A program made the translations under genes and the position numbers. A stretch of 64,000 bases of DNA from Sinorhizobium terangae (GTDB lineage: Bacteria > Pseudomonadota > Alphaproteobacteria > Rhizobiales > Rhizobiaceae), in contig NZ_CP121659.1 of assembly GCF_029714365.1 (NCBI RefSeq), forward strand, positions 868,001 to 932,000, written 5' to 3'. Below the pieces are notes generated by a model. That model was not told the DNA's origin. It did no database searches and saw nothing but the letters and a program-made list of their open reading frames with translations. Numbering within the stretch: position 1 is the first letter of the stretch; each line of letters opens with the position of its first letter. This document shows positions 51,009 through 59,429 of this stretch, one piece after another.

Positions 51009-51965
51009 TTAGCCGCGCCTTTCCGCGAGCCATTCGGCACGCAGGCCCAGCATATACATGGCGATGGTCGAGCCAGCAATGGCGGTCATGTCGGCGTGGT
51101 CGTAGGCGGGCGCCACTTCGACCACGTCGCTCCCGGCGATGTGGAGAGCGCCGAGCTTGCGCAGCACCGAAAGGATTTTCGCGCTGGACGGGCCGCCGGC
51201 CACCGGCGTGCCGGTGCCGGGCGCATACGCAGGATCGAGGCAGTCGATATCGAAGGTCAGGTAGGCGGGCTGGCTGCCGACATGCCGGACGATCGTGTCG
51301 GCGATCTCCTCGGCGCGCATGTCCTCGACCTCGTAGCCATAAACGATCCTGATGCCGCAATCCTCGGGAGCGTGCGTCCTGATGCCGATCTGGATCGAAC
51401 GCTCGACGTCGATAAACCCTTCGCGCGCCGCGCGGCCGACAAAGGAGCCATGGTCAATGCGGCCCCTCTCGTCCGGCCAGGTGTCCTGATGGGCGTCGAA
51501 TTGAACGAGGGCGAGGGGACCATGCAAGGCGGCGTGCGCCTTGAGTACGGGATAGGTGACGAAATGGTCGCCACCGAGCGTCAGCAGATAGGCGCCGGAT
51601 TTCAGGATCTTCGCCGCCTCGCGCTCGATCGTCGCGGGTGTCTTGGTGTGGTTGCCGTAGTCGAGCAGGCAGTCGCCATAGTCGATCGTCGCCATGTCGG
51701 CAAAGAGATCACGCTCGAACGGATATTGCGGATCGTTGTCGAAGATGGCGGAGGCGCGGCGGATCGCCTGCGGTCCGAAACGGGCACCGGGCCGGTTGGA
51801 GGTCGCTGCGTCGAACGGAATGCCCCAGACCACGGTGTCCACGCCCTTCAGCTGCTTGGTGTATTTCCGCCGCATGAAGGAAAGGATACCGGCGTGGGTG
51901 GGATCGGACGCCGCCGCAGTCAGTGATCTTGCCGTGATCGCGTGGTCGATCGTCTCGTTTGCCAT
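51009..51965 (-). CDS. speB: agmatinase (arginase-family ureohydrolase)
   Basis: This manganese enzyme splits agmatine to putrescine and urea. The three metal-binding motifs are GGDHFVTYP, FDAHQDTW and DIDCLDPAYAPGTGTPVAGG. At 318 residues it fits SpeB. Specificity for agmatine over other guanidino compounds is not decided by these motifs alone. It lies between phhA and argC on the minus strand, with a strong hairpin upstream of its start. Confidence 0.92.
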   Translation of the reverse strand: MANETIDHAITARSLTAAASDPTHAGILSFMRRKYTKQLKGVDTVVWGIPFDAATSNRPGARFGPQAIRRASAIFDNDPQYPFERDLFADMATIDYGDCLLDYGNHTKTPATIEREAAKILKSGAYLLTLGGDHFVTYPVLKAHAALHGPLALVQFDAHQDTWPDERGRIDHGSFVGRAAREGFIDVERSIQIGIRTHAPEDCGIRIVYGYEVEDMRAEEIADTIVRHVGSQPAYLTFDIDCLDPAYAPGTGTPVAGGPSSAKILSVLRKLGALHIAGSDVVEVAPAYDHADMTAIAGSTIAMYMLGLRAEWLAERRG

Positions 51966-52005
51966 GCCCGTCTCCCCTCAGTTTGACGGGACGTTGGACA
52001 ATCGA

Positions 52006-52032
52006 TGCCGGCAAGGCAAGAGCTTGCCGGCA
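52006..52032. other. 10-bp inverted repeat upstream of speB
   Basis: TGCCGGCAAG and CTTGCCGGCA form a perfect 10-bp stem with a 7-base loop, 41 bases upstream of the speB start. No T tract follows on the minus strand, so it is more likely an operator or a leader hairpin than a terminator for phhA. Confidence 0.5.
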
Positions 52033-52061
52033 AAATCATGTGCATTCCAGGGGAGGCACCC

Positions 52062-52853
52062 TTAGGACGCCTTGGCCTCGAAGGTCGGCGCAAAATCACC
52101 AAGCCTCTTGGCTTCATTGATCCGAGCCGTGATGTCCTCCTCGATAATCGTCTCGAGCTGCGCGAAACTGTCGATGACATAGTAGATCGGCTGGACGATA
52201 TCGATGCGGTAGGGCGTCCGCAGAACGCTCATCAGATCGAAGGGGCGGAATTCGCAGTCCATCGTCTCCATGGCATGGCGCGTCTCGCTGGTTGATGAAA
52301 CGACACCCGCGCCGTAGCAGCGCCTGCCCTTCGGCGTGTTGATCAGGCCGAACTCGACCGTGAACCAGAAGAAACGGAACAGGTGCCACGAATAATCCTT
52401 GCCGAGCTTGACCGCCTTTTGGCCGAAGCGCCGGACGAAGTTGGCGTAACTCTGGTTCGTCAGCAGAGGGCAATGGCCGAAGACCTCGTGGAAGAGGTCC
52501 GGTTCCTCGATATAGTCGATGTGTTCCCGCCGGCGCATGAAGGTCGCGAGCGGGAACTTGCCCTGCGACAGGAGCTCGTAAAAGCGCGAAGGCGGGATAA
52601 GCGCCGGCACACCCTCGACACCGAAGCCCGTGGTTTCCGCGAGCCTCCGGTTGACGTCCTTGAGCTGCGGAACATGATCCGGATTGAGGCCGAGGGTCCG
52701 CACGCCTTCGAGATATTCGTCGCATGCCTTGTCGGCAAGCAACTTCATTTGCCGCCGATAGAGTTCGCCCCAGACCGCATCCTCCTCCGGTGTGTAGAGA
52801 TAGGTGCCGTCCGGTTCCGGCAGTTTCGCGGTGTAGGTGCTTTGCTTGGTCAT
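52062..52853 (-). CDS. phhA: phenylalanine-4-hydroxylase
   Basis: This tetrahydropterin-dependent iron enzyme makes tyrosine from phenylalanine. The iron-binding histidines are in FHEVFGHCPLL and the glutamate in FWFTVEFGLI. The 263-residue length matches the bacterial monomeric form without a regulatory domain. GAGGAGG lies a few bases before the ATG. It is divergent from an Lrp-type regulator that probably controls it, as seen for similar pairs in other proteobacteria. Confidence 0.96.
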   Translation of the reverse strand: MTKQSTYTAKLPEPDGTYLYTPEEDAVWGELYRRQMKLLADKACDEYLEGVRTLGLNPDHVPQLKDVNRRLAETTGFGVEGVPALIPPSRFYELLSQGKFPLATFMRRREHIDYIEEPDLFHEVFGHCPLLTNQSYANFVRRFGQKAVKLGKDYSWHLFRFFWFTVEFGLINTPKGRRCYGAGVVSSTSETRHAMETMDCEFRPFDLMSVLRTPYRIDIVQPIYYVIDSFAQLETIIEEDITARINEAKRLGDFAPTFEAKAS

Positions 52854-52878
52854 GACGCCTCCTCATTCGCCAGAACAG

Positions 52879-52892
52879 ATTGCTGTTGCAAT
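52879..52892. promoter_or_regulatory. candidate Lrp-type site between phhA and the regulator
   Basis: ATTGC-TGTT-GCAAT is a perfect inverted repeat of 14 bases in the 112-base gap between divergent starts. The size and AT content fit binding by the adjacent Lrp/AsnC-family protein. Confidence 0.45.
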
Positions 52893-52965
52893 TGTATCCC
52901 CAACGGGCTGAGTATTTGTTTCACAGTTGCCGGTCATCGGCTTCCTGGCGGGAGGAAATTTCGAG

Positions 52966-53439
52966 ATGCCGTCAGATTTGAAGGAATCGTTTCAACCGTT
53001 GCGCCGATTGCTTCGCCTAATCCAGGCCGATGGCGGCCAGTCGCTCGCGGAGCTGGCGGAGAAGGCCGGCATGTCGCAAAGCTCGGCCTGGCGCCGGCTG
53101 CAGGAACTCGAAGCCGATGGCGTGATCCGCAAGCGCGTGGCGCTGCTCGATCCGGCAAAGCTGGATCTGAAGCTCTGCATCATCGCCCATGTGACGCTCG
53201 AGGATCACCATGACGAGGCGATCGCCTCGTTCTCTGCCGTGGTCAGGGAGAGGCCGGAAATCATGGAATGTTACGCGCTCTCCGGCACGTTCGACTACAT
53301 GCTGAAGATCCGGGCGGCGGATGTGGAAAGCTATGACGCGTTCATGACGCGCTACCTGATGCGCAACCCGCATGTGCGGACGGTGGTTTCGAGCTTCGTG
53401 CTGAGGGAGCTCAAGTCGACCACGGAACTGCCGATCTGA
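52966..53439 (+). CDS. Lrp/AsnC-family transcriptional regulator
   Basis: This 157-residue protein has an N-terminal helix-turn-helix (SLAELAEKAGMSQSSAWRRLQELEADGVI) and a C-terminal RAM ligand-binding domain (IIAHVTLEDHHDEAIASF, ECYALSGTFDYMLKIR). GGAGG lies eight to twelve bases before the ATG at 52966; an upstream ATG (52927) has no site. It is divergent from phhA, so it probably senses an aromatic amino acid and controls its neighbour. Confidence 0.9.
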   Translation: MPSDLKESFQPLRRLLRLIQADGGQSLAELAEKAGMSQSSAWRRLQELEADGVIRKRVALLDPAKLDLKLCIIAHVTLEDHHDEAIASFSAVVRERPEIMECYALSGTFDYMLKIRAADVESYDAFMTRYLMRNPHVRTVVSSFVLRELKSTTELPI

Positions 53440-53457
53440 CTCTTTGAAATTGCGCAA

Positions 53458-53485
53458 CAAAAAAGGCCGGGACATGCCCGGCCTT
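53458..53485 (-). terminator. terminator of the rplM-rpsI operon
   Basis: On the minus strand AAGGCCGGG-CATGT-CCCGGCCTT forms a perfect 9-bp stem with a run of T residues after it. The stem begins 24 bases after the rpsI stop. Confidence 0.85.
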
Positions 53486-53508
53486 GGAAGTGCAGCAACT
53501 GCCAGCGA

Positions 53509-53976
53509 TCAACGCTTGGAGAACTGGAACGAACGGCGTGCCTTTGCACGGCCGTACTTCTTGCGCTCGACCACGCGGCTGTCGCGGGTGAGGAAGCCAC
53601 CGCGCTTCAGAACAGAGCGCAGGCCCGGTTCGAAGTAGGTGAGAGCCTTGGCAATGCCGTGGCGAACGGCACCGGCCTGGCCGGAGAGACCGCCACCGGC
53701 AACGGTCGCGTCGATGTCGAACTGGCCGTCACGGGCAGCAGCGACGATCGGCTGCTGCAGGATCATCTGCAGAACCGGGCGAGCGAAGTAAGCCGCATAG
53801 GGCTTGCCGTTGATGGTGATCTTGCCGGAGCCGGGCTTCACCCAAACGCGGGCGACGGCGTCCTTGCGCTTGCCGGTCGCGTAGGAACGGCCCTGCGCGT
53901 CGACCTTCTTGACGTGAACCGGAGCAGCCGGTTCCGCGGTCGTGGCGATATCCTTGAGAGCGGAAAGGTCAGCCAT
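53509..53976 (-). CDS. rpsI: 30S ribosomal protein S9
   Basis: S9 is a small-subunit protein whose basic C-terminal tail reaches the P-site tRNA. The motifs [27 protein letters not shown] and the terminal [13 protein letters not shown] are diagnostic. The 155-residue length includes a short N-terminal extension ([19 protein letters not shown]) typical of alphaproteobacteria. It starts two bases after the rplM stop, forming the conserved L13-S9 operon. Confidence 0.98.
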   Translation of the reverse strand: MADLSALKDIATTAEPAAPVHVKKVDAQGRSYATGKRKDAVARVWVKPGSGKITINGKPYAAYFARPVLQMILQQPIVAAARDGQFDIDATVAGGGLSGQAGAVRHGIAKALTYFEPGLRSVLKRGGFLTRDSRVVERKKYGRAKARRSFQFSKR

Positions 53977-53978
53977 TA

Positions 53979-54443
53979 TCAGGCGCTCCTTGTGTTCTTG
54001 CTGTTCAGCTTGGCGACATCGAGGACGGTCGGCTGCTGTGCTTCATGCGGGTGGTTGGAGCCGGCGTAGACACGCAGGTTCTTCATCTGGCGACGGCCGA
54101 GCGGGCCGCGCGGAACCATGCGCTCAACGGCCTTCTCGATGACGCGCTCCGGGAAGCGGCCTTCGATGATCTGGCGTGCGGTGCGCTCCTTGATGCCGCC
54201 CGGGTAACCGGTGTGCCAGTAGTACTTCTTGTCGGTGTACTTCTTGCCGGTGAGAACGGCCTTCTCGGCGTTGATCACGATGACGTTGTCGCCGTCGTCG
54301 ACATGGGGGGTAAAGGTGGCCTTGTGCTTGCCGCGCAGGCGATTTGCGATGATGGAAGCGAGGCGACCGACAACGAGGCCTTCGGCGTCGATGAGGATCC
54401 ACTTCTTCTCCACCTCTGCAGGCTTCTGAACGAAGGTTGCCAT
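53979..54443 (-). CDS. rplM: 50S ribosomal protein L13
   Basis: L13 is an early-assembling large-subunit protein. The 154-residue sequence carries [40 protein letters not shown] and [18 protein letters not shown], all standard. The ATG at 54443 ([10 protein letters not shown]) gives the expected N-terminus; the frame extends upstream without a likely start. It is the first gene of the rplM-rpsI unit. Confidence 0.98.
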   Translation of the reverse strand: MATFVQKPAEVEKKWILIDAEGLVVGRLASIIANRLRGKHKATFTPHVDDGDNVIVINAEKAVLTGKKYTDKKYYWHTGYPGGIKERTARQIIEGRFPERVIEKAVERMVPRGPLGRRQMKNLRVYAGSNHPHEAQQPTVLDVAKLNSKNTRSA

Positions 54444-54667
54444 ATCTATACTCTTTCGTTGGACCCGGAAGCGTACCGCCGGGCGTTTCTTGTTGCTTGG
54501 TTTGACCCGCGGGCGGGTCAAAAAAGAAGGCGGCCCGAACGGGACCGCGATCTGCGGGCAGCTTATACGGAAGTGCGAAAATGCCGTCAAGGGCGTCTTA
54601 TTGCGTCGCCTAAAAGAATGATATGTGAAATCAAAGAGTTAGCAATGTGGTTCGTGGATACCACAAT

Positions 54668-55099
54668 TTAGCGCGGCGGAATCGAATAGGTCGCCGTGGC
54701 GTGAGCAACCAGATCGTCCGCACCAACGGGCGTTATCGAAGCGTCGAGAACCGCGAGCCGCTTGCCGAGTTTCAGGATCCGGCAGGTGCATTCGAGCGGT
54801 TCCGGCTCCGGTTTTCGCAGGAAGTTGATGTTCAGATTGGTGGTGACGGCAAGGGGAACCGGGCCGATATGCGCAATCAACGCGATATAGGCAGAAACGT
54901 CGGCAAGAGCGAATAGTGTCGGGCCAGACACTGTGCCGCCAGGACGGATGTGCCGTTCGTTCGGATCGAGCCGCATCCTTGCAAAGCCCGGTCCGGTATC
55001 GGTCACGGCGAAGACCTTGCCGTCCGTGTGGACCTGCGGAAAGTCGGTGTCGAGGAAGCTGTTCAATTCATCGACGGTCATGATCGGCTGCAGCTTCAT
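54668..55099 (-). CDS. PaaI-type hotdog thioesterase
   Basis: This 143-residue protein has the hotdog fold: HIRPGGTVSGPTLFALADVSAYIALIAHIGP holds the catalytic-loop region and LNINFLRKPEPEPLECTCRILKLGKRLAV the long strand pair. Such proteins hydrolyse acyl-CoA or aryl-CoA thioesters. The ATG at 55099 has AGGAGG upstream, and the longer frame extends through a repeat with no site. It is divergent from the enoyl-CoA hydratase across a RIME1-like element, which may reflect a shared acyl-CoA role, though this is inferred. Confidence 0.85.
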   Translation of the reverse strand: MKLQPIMTVDELNSFLDTDFPQVHTDGKVFAVTDTGPGFARMRLDPNERHIRPGGTVSGPTLFALADVSAYIALIAHIGPVPLAVTTNLNINFLRKPEPEPLECTCRILKLGKRLAVLDASITPVGADDLVAHATATYSIPPR

Positions 55100-55166
55100 C
55101 GCTTTCCTCCTCTTTCCCGCCTCCTTTACAAAATGCCCGCGGCGATCGCGCAAGCTGGAAAATGGT

Positions 55167-55273
55167 CTTACAGCGCCGCGCGTCTTTGAGACGCGCAAAG
55201 GACGCTGTAGCCACTTTGAGTTGCTGCATGTTTTTTCCTTAAATCGGATCCCATTTAAGGAAACATGCAGTAG
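55167..55273. repeat. RIME1-like intergenic mosaic element, intact copy
   Basis: This second intact copy matches the element at 9787-9890 throughout: TACAGCGCCGCGCGTCTTTG... closing at GACGCTGTAG, then GCTGCATGTTTTTTCCTTAA... closing at AAGGAAACATGCAG. It lies between two divergent genes, so it must sit in or near their promoter region. Confidence 0.82.
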
Positions 55274-55336
55274 GGTTGAAAGAGCCGCTTGAGCAGCGTA
55301 CCACGCGTCACCAACGGCAATCATTCGGAGAAGGTC

Positions 55337-56158
55337 ATGGCGGACGTCGTTTCATTCAGGAAGGAAGAGCCGAACGGCTTGCTGCTGCGCGAAGTGAACG
55401 GCCCGGTTCTGCGGTTGACGCTCAACAACCAGCCAGCGAACGTGCTGTCGATCGCCCTGATGGAAGCGCTTCTGGCCGAGTTCGATTCGGTTGCCTCTTC
55501 GAAGGACATCAAGGTGATCGTGATCGCGGCTGCCGGCAAGCTCTTTTCCGCCGGTCATGATCTCAAGGAAATGACCTTGCATCGCACCGACGAAGATTGC
55601 GGCCGGGCCTTCTTCGAGCGCACCATCCGGCTTGCCGCAGACCTGATGCTGAAGATCACCCGGGTGCCACAGGCGGTGATCGCCGAGATCGACGGTCTCG
55701 CGACGGCCGCCGGCTGCCAGTTGGTGGCAAGCTGCGATCTTGCGATCTGCACCGACAGTTCAACCTTCTGCACGCCCGGCGTAAACATCGGCCTCTTCTG
55801 CTCGACGCCGATGGTTGCCCTCTCGCGCGCTGCCCACCGTAAGCAGGCGATGGAGATGCTGTTGACCGGCGAGACGATCGACGCCTCCACGGCCAAGGAT
55901 TTCGGCCTCGTCAATCGCATCGTGCCGAAGCAGTATCTGCGCCAGGTGGTTGACAAATACGCCGCCGTCATCGCCTCGAAGTCGCCGCAGGCACTAAAGA
56001 TCGGCAAGGAAGCCTTCTATCGGCAGGCTGACCTGCCGATGGCGGAGGCCTATGACTACGCGGTCGGCGTGATGGTCGAAAACATGCTCGCGCGCGATGC
56101 GGAAGAAGGTATCGGTGCCTTTCTCGGCAAGCGCATGCCGGAGTGGAAGGAAGACTGA
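55337..56158 (+). CDS. enoyl-CoA hydratase/isomerase family protein
   Basis: This crotonase-fold protein of 273 residues acts on acyl-CoA. The oxyanion-hole region is GKLFSAGHDLKEM and the second is IAEIDGLATAAGCQLVASCDLAIC. Catalytic glutamates at the usual positions are not obvious, so reaction type (hydratase, isomerase or other) is open. The ATG at 55337 was chosen with GGAG eight bases upstream. Three bases after the stop the next gene converges. Confidence 0.86.
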   Translation: MADVVSFRKEEPNGLLLREVNGPVLRLTLNNQPANVLSIALMEALLAEFDSVASSKDIKVIVIAAAGKLFSAGHDLKEMTLHRTDEDCGRAFFERTIRLAADLMLKITRVPQAVIAEIDGLATAAGCQLVASCDLAICTDSSTFCTPGVNIGLFCSTPMVALSRAAHRKQAMEMLLTGETIDASTAKDFGLVNRIVPKQYLRQVVDKYAAVIASKSPQALKIGKEAFYRQADLPMAEAYDYAVGVMVENMLARDAEEGIGAFLGKRMPEWKED

Positions 56159-56161
56159 CCT

Positions 56162-56998
56162 TCAGGCAAGCTTGAGGAGCAATGCGCCGAGCGCGATGAC
56201 CGATGCGGCGGCGATGCGCCAGACGCTGACGCGCTCCTTGAGGAAGACAACGGAGATCACGACCGCGAAAAGGATCGATGTTTCCCGAAGCGCCGCGACC
56301 GTTGCGACCGGCGCTTTGGTCATCGCCCAGAGCGCCAGGCCGTAGGCGCCGAGCGATCCAGCCCCGCCGATCAGCCCGCGCCACCATTGCTGGCGGACAT
56401 GCCGCAACACCGGTTTCATCCCGCGGCGAACAAACGCCCAGGCGAAAAGAAGCACGGGCGGCAGCAAAGCCATCCATAGCGTGTAGGAAATCGGGTTCCC
56501 GGAGAGCCGCGCCCCGATGCCGTCGACATAGGTGTAGCATGCGATCACGCAGGCATTGGCTAGCGCGAGCAGGATCGCATACGCGCCGCCCCTGCGGGAT
56601 TCGAAGGCGAGCGTGAGCACGCCGGTGCAGATCGTCAGGATTCCGGCGACGGCGCCGCGGCTCAGTTCCTCACCGACAACGATGCTGCTCGTCGAGGCGA
56701 CGATAAGCGGTGCGACGCCACGCATCAGCGGATAGACGAGACCGATGTCACCGGCGCGATAGGATGCCGCCACCAACTGGAAATAGACGAACTGGAAGAT
56801 TGCCGAAACCAGGATGAAGGACCACGCTTCGGATTTGGGGAGTGGCAGGAACGGCAGGAACGGCACGGCCACGGTCGCCGCGCCGAGCGCCACCATGGCC
56901 GCATCCAGCGATTTTTCCGAACCGGCCTTGACGAGTGCGTTCCAGGTTGCGTGCAGAAGCGCCCCGAAGAGGACAAGCACGATAACATCAAGCGGCAA
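56162..56998 (-). CDS. EamA/DMT-family transporter
   Basis: This 278-residue inner-membrane protein has ten hydrophobic segments in two EamA halves. The motif PLMRGVAPLIVASTSSIVVGEELS ends the first half and ALRETSILFAVVISVVFLKERVS the second. Substrate is unknown. It converges on the enoyl-CoA hydratase with a three-base gap and has a different sequence from the EamA protein at 14.3-15.2 kb. Confidence 0.86.
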   Translation of the reverse strand: MPLDVIVLVLFGALLHATWNALVKAGSEKSLDAAMVALGAATVAVPFLPFLPLPKSEAWSFILVSAIFQFVYFQLVAASYRAGDIGLVYPLMRGVAPLIVASTSSIVVGEELSRGAVAGILTICTGVLTLAFESRRGGAYAILLALANACVIACYTYVDGIGARLSGNPISYTLWMALLPPVLLFAWAFVRRGMKPVLRHVRQQWWRGLIGGAGSLGAYGLALWAMTKAPVATVAALRETSILFAVVISVVFLKERVSVWRIAAASVIALGALLLKLA

Positions 56999-57194
56999 AA
57001 TGAACCTCGGCGGGACGGTGTGGAGCGCTCCGGATTTGTGGCGGCGAGCCGGATGAAAAGCAACCGGATTCCGTCAGGCAAGGGAAATCTCCGGACCGTT
57101 GTTGAAATGACCGATGATTCTGCCCGCTTCGGTTGACTTGTGGGCATGCAGGGCCAAGTATCCAGACGTGTGAATGATCCTTGGATATGCCAGC

Positions 57195-57623
57195 ATGAAT
57201 CATGATGCCTACCCGGACTACTATCTCGCCGACATCCTGAGCACGACGAAGACGATCGCCCTGGTCGGCGCTTCGCCAAAGACAGAGCGGCCGAGTCACC
57301 GCGTGATGGCATTTCTGTTGCGCAAGGGATATCGCGTGATTCCAGTCAATCCGGGCCAGGCCGGCAGGACGATCCTTGACCAGCCAGTCGTGGCGAGGCT
57401 CGCGGACATCAAGGAGCCTATCGACATGATCGACGTCTTCCGCGCCGCCCACGCGCTGCCCGCGCTCGTCGACGAAATCCTCGAGCTCCCATCCTTGCCG
57501 AAGGTGATATGGGGGCAACTGTCCGTGCGGGACGACACGGCCGCGGCCAAGGCGGAAGCGGCCGGGATCAAGGTCGTCATGGACCGCTGTCCCGCGATCG
57601 AGTATCCGCGCCTGATAGGCTGA
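57195..57623 (+). CDS. CoA-binding domain protein (YccU-like)
   Basis: This 142-residue Rossmann-type protein has the signature TIALVGASPKTERPSHRVMAFLLRKGYRVIPVNP and the late VVMDRCPAIEYPRL, typical of small CoA-binding proteins related to succinyl-CoA synthetase. The exact function is not known. An upstream ATG (57174) lacks a better ribosome site. It precedes metY by 119 bases on the same strand. Confidence 0.88.
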   Translation: MNHDAYPDYYLADILSTTKTIALVGASPKTERPSHRVMAFLLRKGYRVIPVNPGQAGRTILDQPVVARLADIKEPIDMIDVFRAAHALPALVDEILELPSLPKVIWGQLSVRDDTAAAKAEAAGIKVVMDRCPAIEYPRLIG

Positions 57624-57742
57624 CGACCGGGGTGCCCTGATCGCAGGCGCTCTGCCGATAAATCATGCAGCAATCAAAGTGCTTCAGTGGCCTTGCGGGT
57701 CTGATTCCGACGCGCGGCATTGGAGGTTTCAGGGAGAAACGA

Positions 57743-59026
57743 ATGGCGAAGGCCGGTCCGGGTTTCAGCACGCTTGCAATTCACGCCGGGGCCCAGCCCG
57801 ATCCGACGACCGGCGCACGCGTGACGCCGATCTACCAGACGACGAGCTTCGTTTTCGACGACACCGATCACGCCGCTGCACTTTTCGGCTTGCAGCAGTT
57901 CGGCAACATTTACACACGCATCATGAACCCGACGCAGGCAGTGCTGGAGGAGCGCGTCGCAGCGCTCGAGGGCGGCACTGCGGCACTTGCGGTCGCTTCG
58001 GGACATGCGGCGCAGCTTCTGGTCTTCCATACGATCATGCGGCCCGGCGATAACTTCGTCGCTGCGAAGCAGCTCTATGGCGGCTCCACCAACCAGTTCG
58101 GCCATGCCTTCAAATCGTTCGACTGGCAGGTTCGCTGGGTGGACTGCGCGGATCCCGCAAGCTTCGATGCCAAAATCGATGAGCGAACCAAGGGGATCTT
58201 CATAGAAAGTCTCGCCAATCCCGGCGGCACTTTCGTCGATGTCGCGGCAATCGCCGAGGTGGCGCGCCGGCATGGCCTGCCGTTGATCGTCGACAACACC
58301 ATGGCGACTCCCTATCTGCTGCGGCCGTTGGAGCACGGCGCGGACATAGTCGTCCATTCACTCACCAAGTTCATCGGCGGCCACGGCAATTCGATGGGCG
58401 GCATAATCATCGATGGCGGCACCTTCGATTGGTCGAAATCGGGCAAATACCCGCTTCTTTCCGAGCCGCGCCCGGAATATGCTGGTGTCGTGCTGCACGA
58501 GGTCTTCGGCAACTTCGCCTTCGCGATCGCAGCGCGCGTTCTCGGCCTGCGCGATTTCGGGCCGGCGATCTCGCCGTTCAACGCCTTCATGATCCTGACT
58601 GGCATCGAGACGCTGCCGCTGAGAATGCAACGCCACTGCGACAATGCGCTGGCGGTCGCAAAGTGGCTGAAGGAACGCGACAAGGTATCGTGGGTTCGCT
58701 ATTCCGGTCTCGAAGATGATCCGAACAACGCGCTCCAGATGCGCTATTCGCCAAAGGGGGCGGGTGCCGTCTTTACCTTCGGCCTCAAGGGCGGCTTTGA
58801 GGCTGGAAAACGCTTCGTCGAGGGGCTCGAACTGTTCTCGCACCTCGCCAACATCGGTGACACGCGGTCGCTCGTTATCCACCCGGCATCGACCACGCAT
58901 CGCCAGCTCACGCCGGAGCAGCAGGTCGCGGCCGGTGCCGGACCCGACGTCATCCGCCTCTCGATCGGCATCGAGGACGTGGCCGACATCATCGCCGACC
59001 TTGAGCAATCCCTCGCAAAGATCTGA
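57743..59026 (+). CDS. metY: O-acetylhomoserine sulfhydrylase (Cys/Met PLP enzyme)
   Basis: The enzyme makes homocysteine (or related thiols) from O-acetylhomoserine and sulfide. The 427-residue protein has the family motifs TPIYQTTSFVFDD, GNIYTRIMNPTQAVLEERVAALEGG and the PLP lysine in VHSLTKFIGGHGN. GGGAG lies six bases before the ATG at 57743; translation from further upstream crosses poorly conserved sequence. I looked for a SAM-II riboswitch in the leader and did not see its core. Confidence 0.92.
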   Translation: MAKAGPGFSTLAIHAGAQPDPTTGARVTPIYQTTSFVFDDTDHAAALFGLQQFGNIYTRIMNPTQAVLEERVAALEGGTAALAVASGHAAQLLVFHTIMRPGDNFVAAKQLYGGSTNQFGHAFKSFDWQVRWVDCADPASFDAKIDERTKGIFIESLANPGGTFVDVAAIAEVARRHGLPLIVDNTMATPYLLRPLEHGADIVVHSLTKFIGGHGNSMGGIIIDGGTFDWSKSGKYPLLSEPRPEYAGVVLHEVFGNFAFAIAARVLGLRDFGPAISPFNAFMILTGIETLPLRMQRHCDNALAVAKWLKERDKVSWVRYSGLEDDPNNALQMRYSPKGAGAVFTFGLKGGFEAGKRFVEGLELFSHLANIGDTRSLVIHPASTTHRQLTPEQQVAAGAGPDVIRLSIGIEDVADIIADLEQSLAKI

Positions 59027-59067
59027 AACGCGATGCGGCCTTTCGGCCCCTTTGACATAGGTGTCCC

Positions 59068-59412
59068 ATGAGCAATCTCCTGAAGTTCGATCCGTCTACC
59101 GTCGACGCGGAGGTTGGAGCGCCGGCGCTCGACCGGCTCATCGCTGGAAATCCCGAGTTTCGCACCTGGAACCTGGAGGAGGGGGACGGCGGCCTCTATG
59201 CGGGCATCTGGGAAGCGACGCCCGGAAAATGGAGGATCGTCTATGACGAATGGGAGTATTTCCACATCCTGTCCGGGCATTCGATCATAACCGAGGAGGG
59301 CGGAGAACCCGTCCATCTCAGGGCCGGCGACAGCCTGATCTTGAGACCCGGCTTCAAGGGGGCCTGGGAAGTCGTTGAAACGACTCGCAAGGACTATGTG
59401 ATCCGGCTTTGA
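59068..59412 (+). CDS. small cupin-domain protein (DUF861 type)
   Basis: This 114-residue protein fits the cupin_3 pattern: GIWEATPGKWRIVYDEWEYFHILSGHSIITEEGG followed by VHLRAGDSLILRPGFKGAWEVVETTRK. The usual metal histidines are reduced. It resembles ureidoglycolate-hydrolase-like or unknown cupins. It starts 41 bases after metY and may share its transcript. Confidence 0.82.
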   Translation: MSNLLKFDPSTVDAEVGAPALDRLIAGNPEFRTWNLEEGDGGLYAGIWEATPGKWRIVYDEWEYFHILSGHSIITEEGGEPVHLRAGDSLILRPGFKGAWEVVETTRKDYVIRL

Positions 59413-59429
59413 AGGCTGATCCCTTACGG

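Noticed and set aside
57624..57742. Possible SAM riboswitch upstream of metY
   Set aside because: I compared the leader with the SAM-II layout and found no convincing stem, pseudoknot or conserved core; the AAATC...AAAGTGC sequence alone is not enough.
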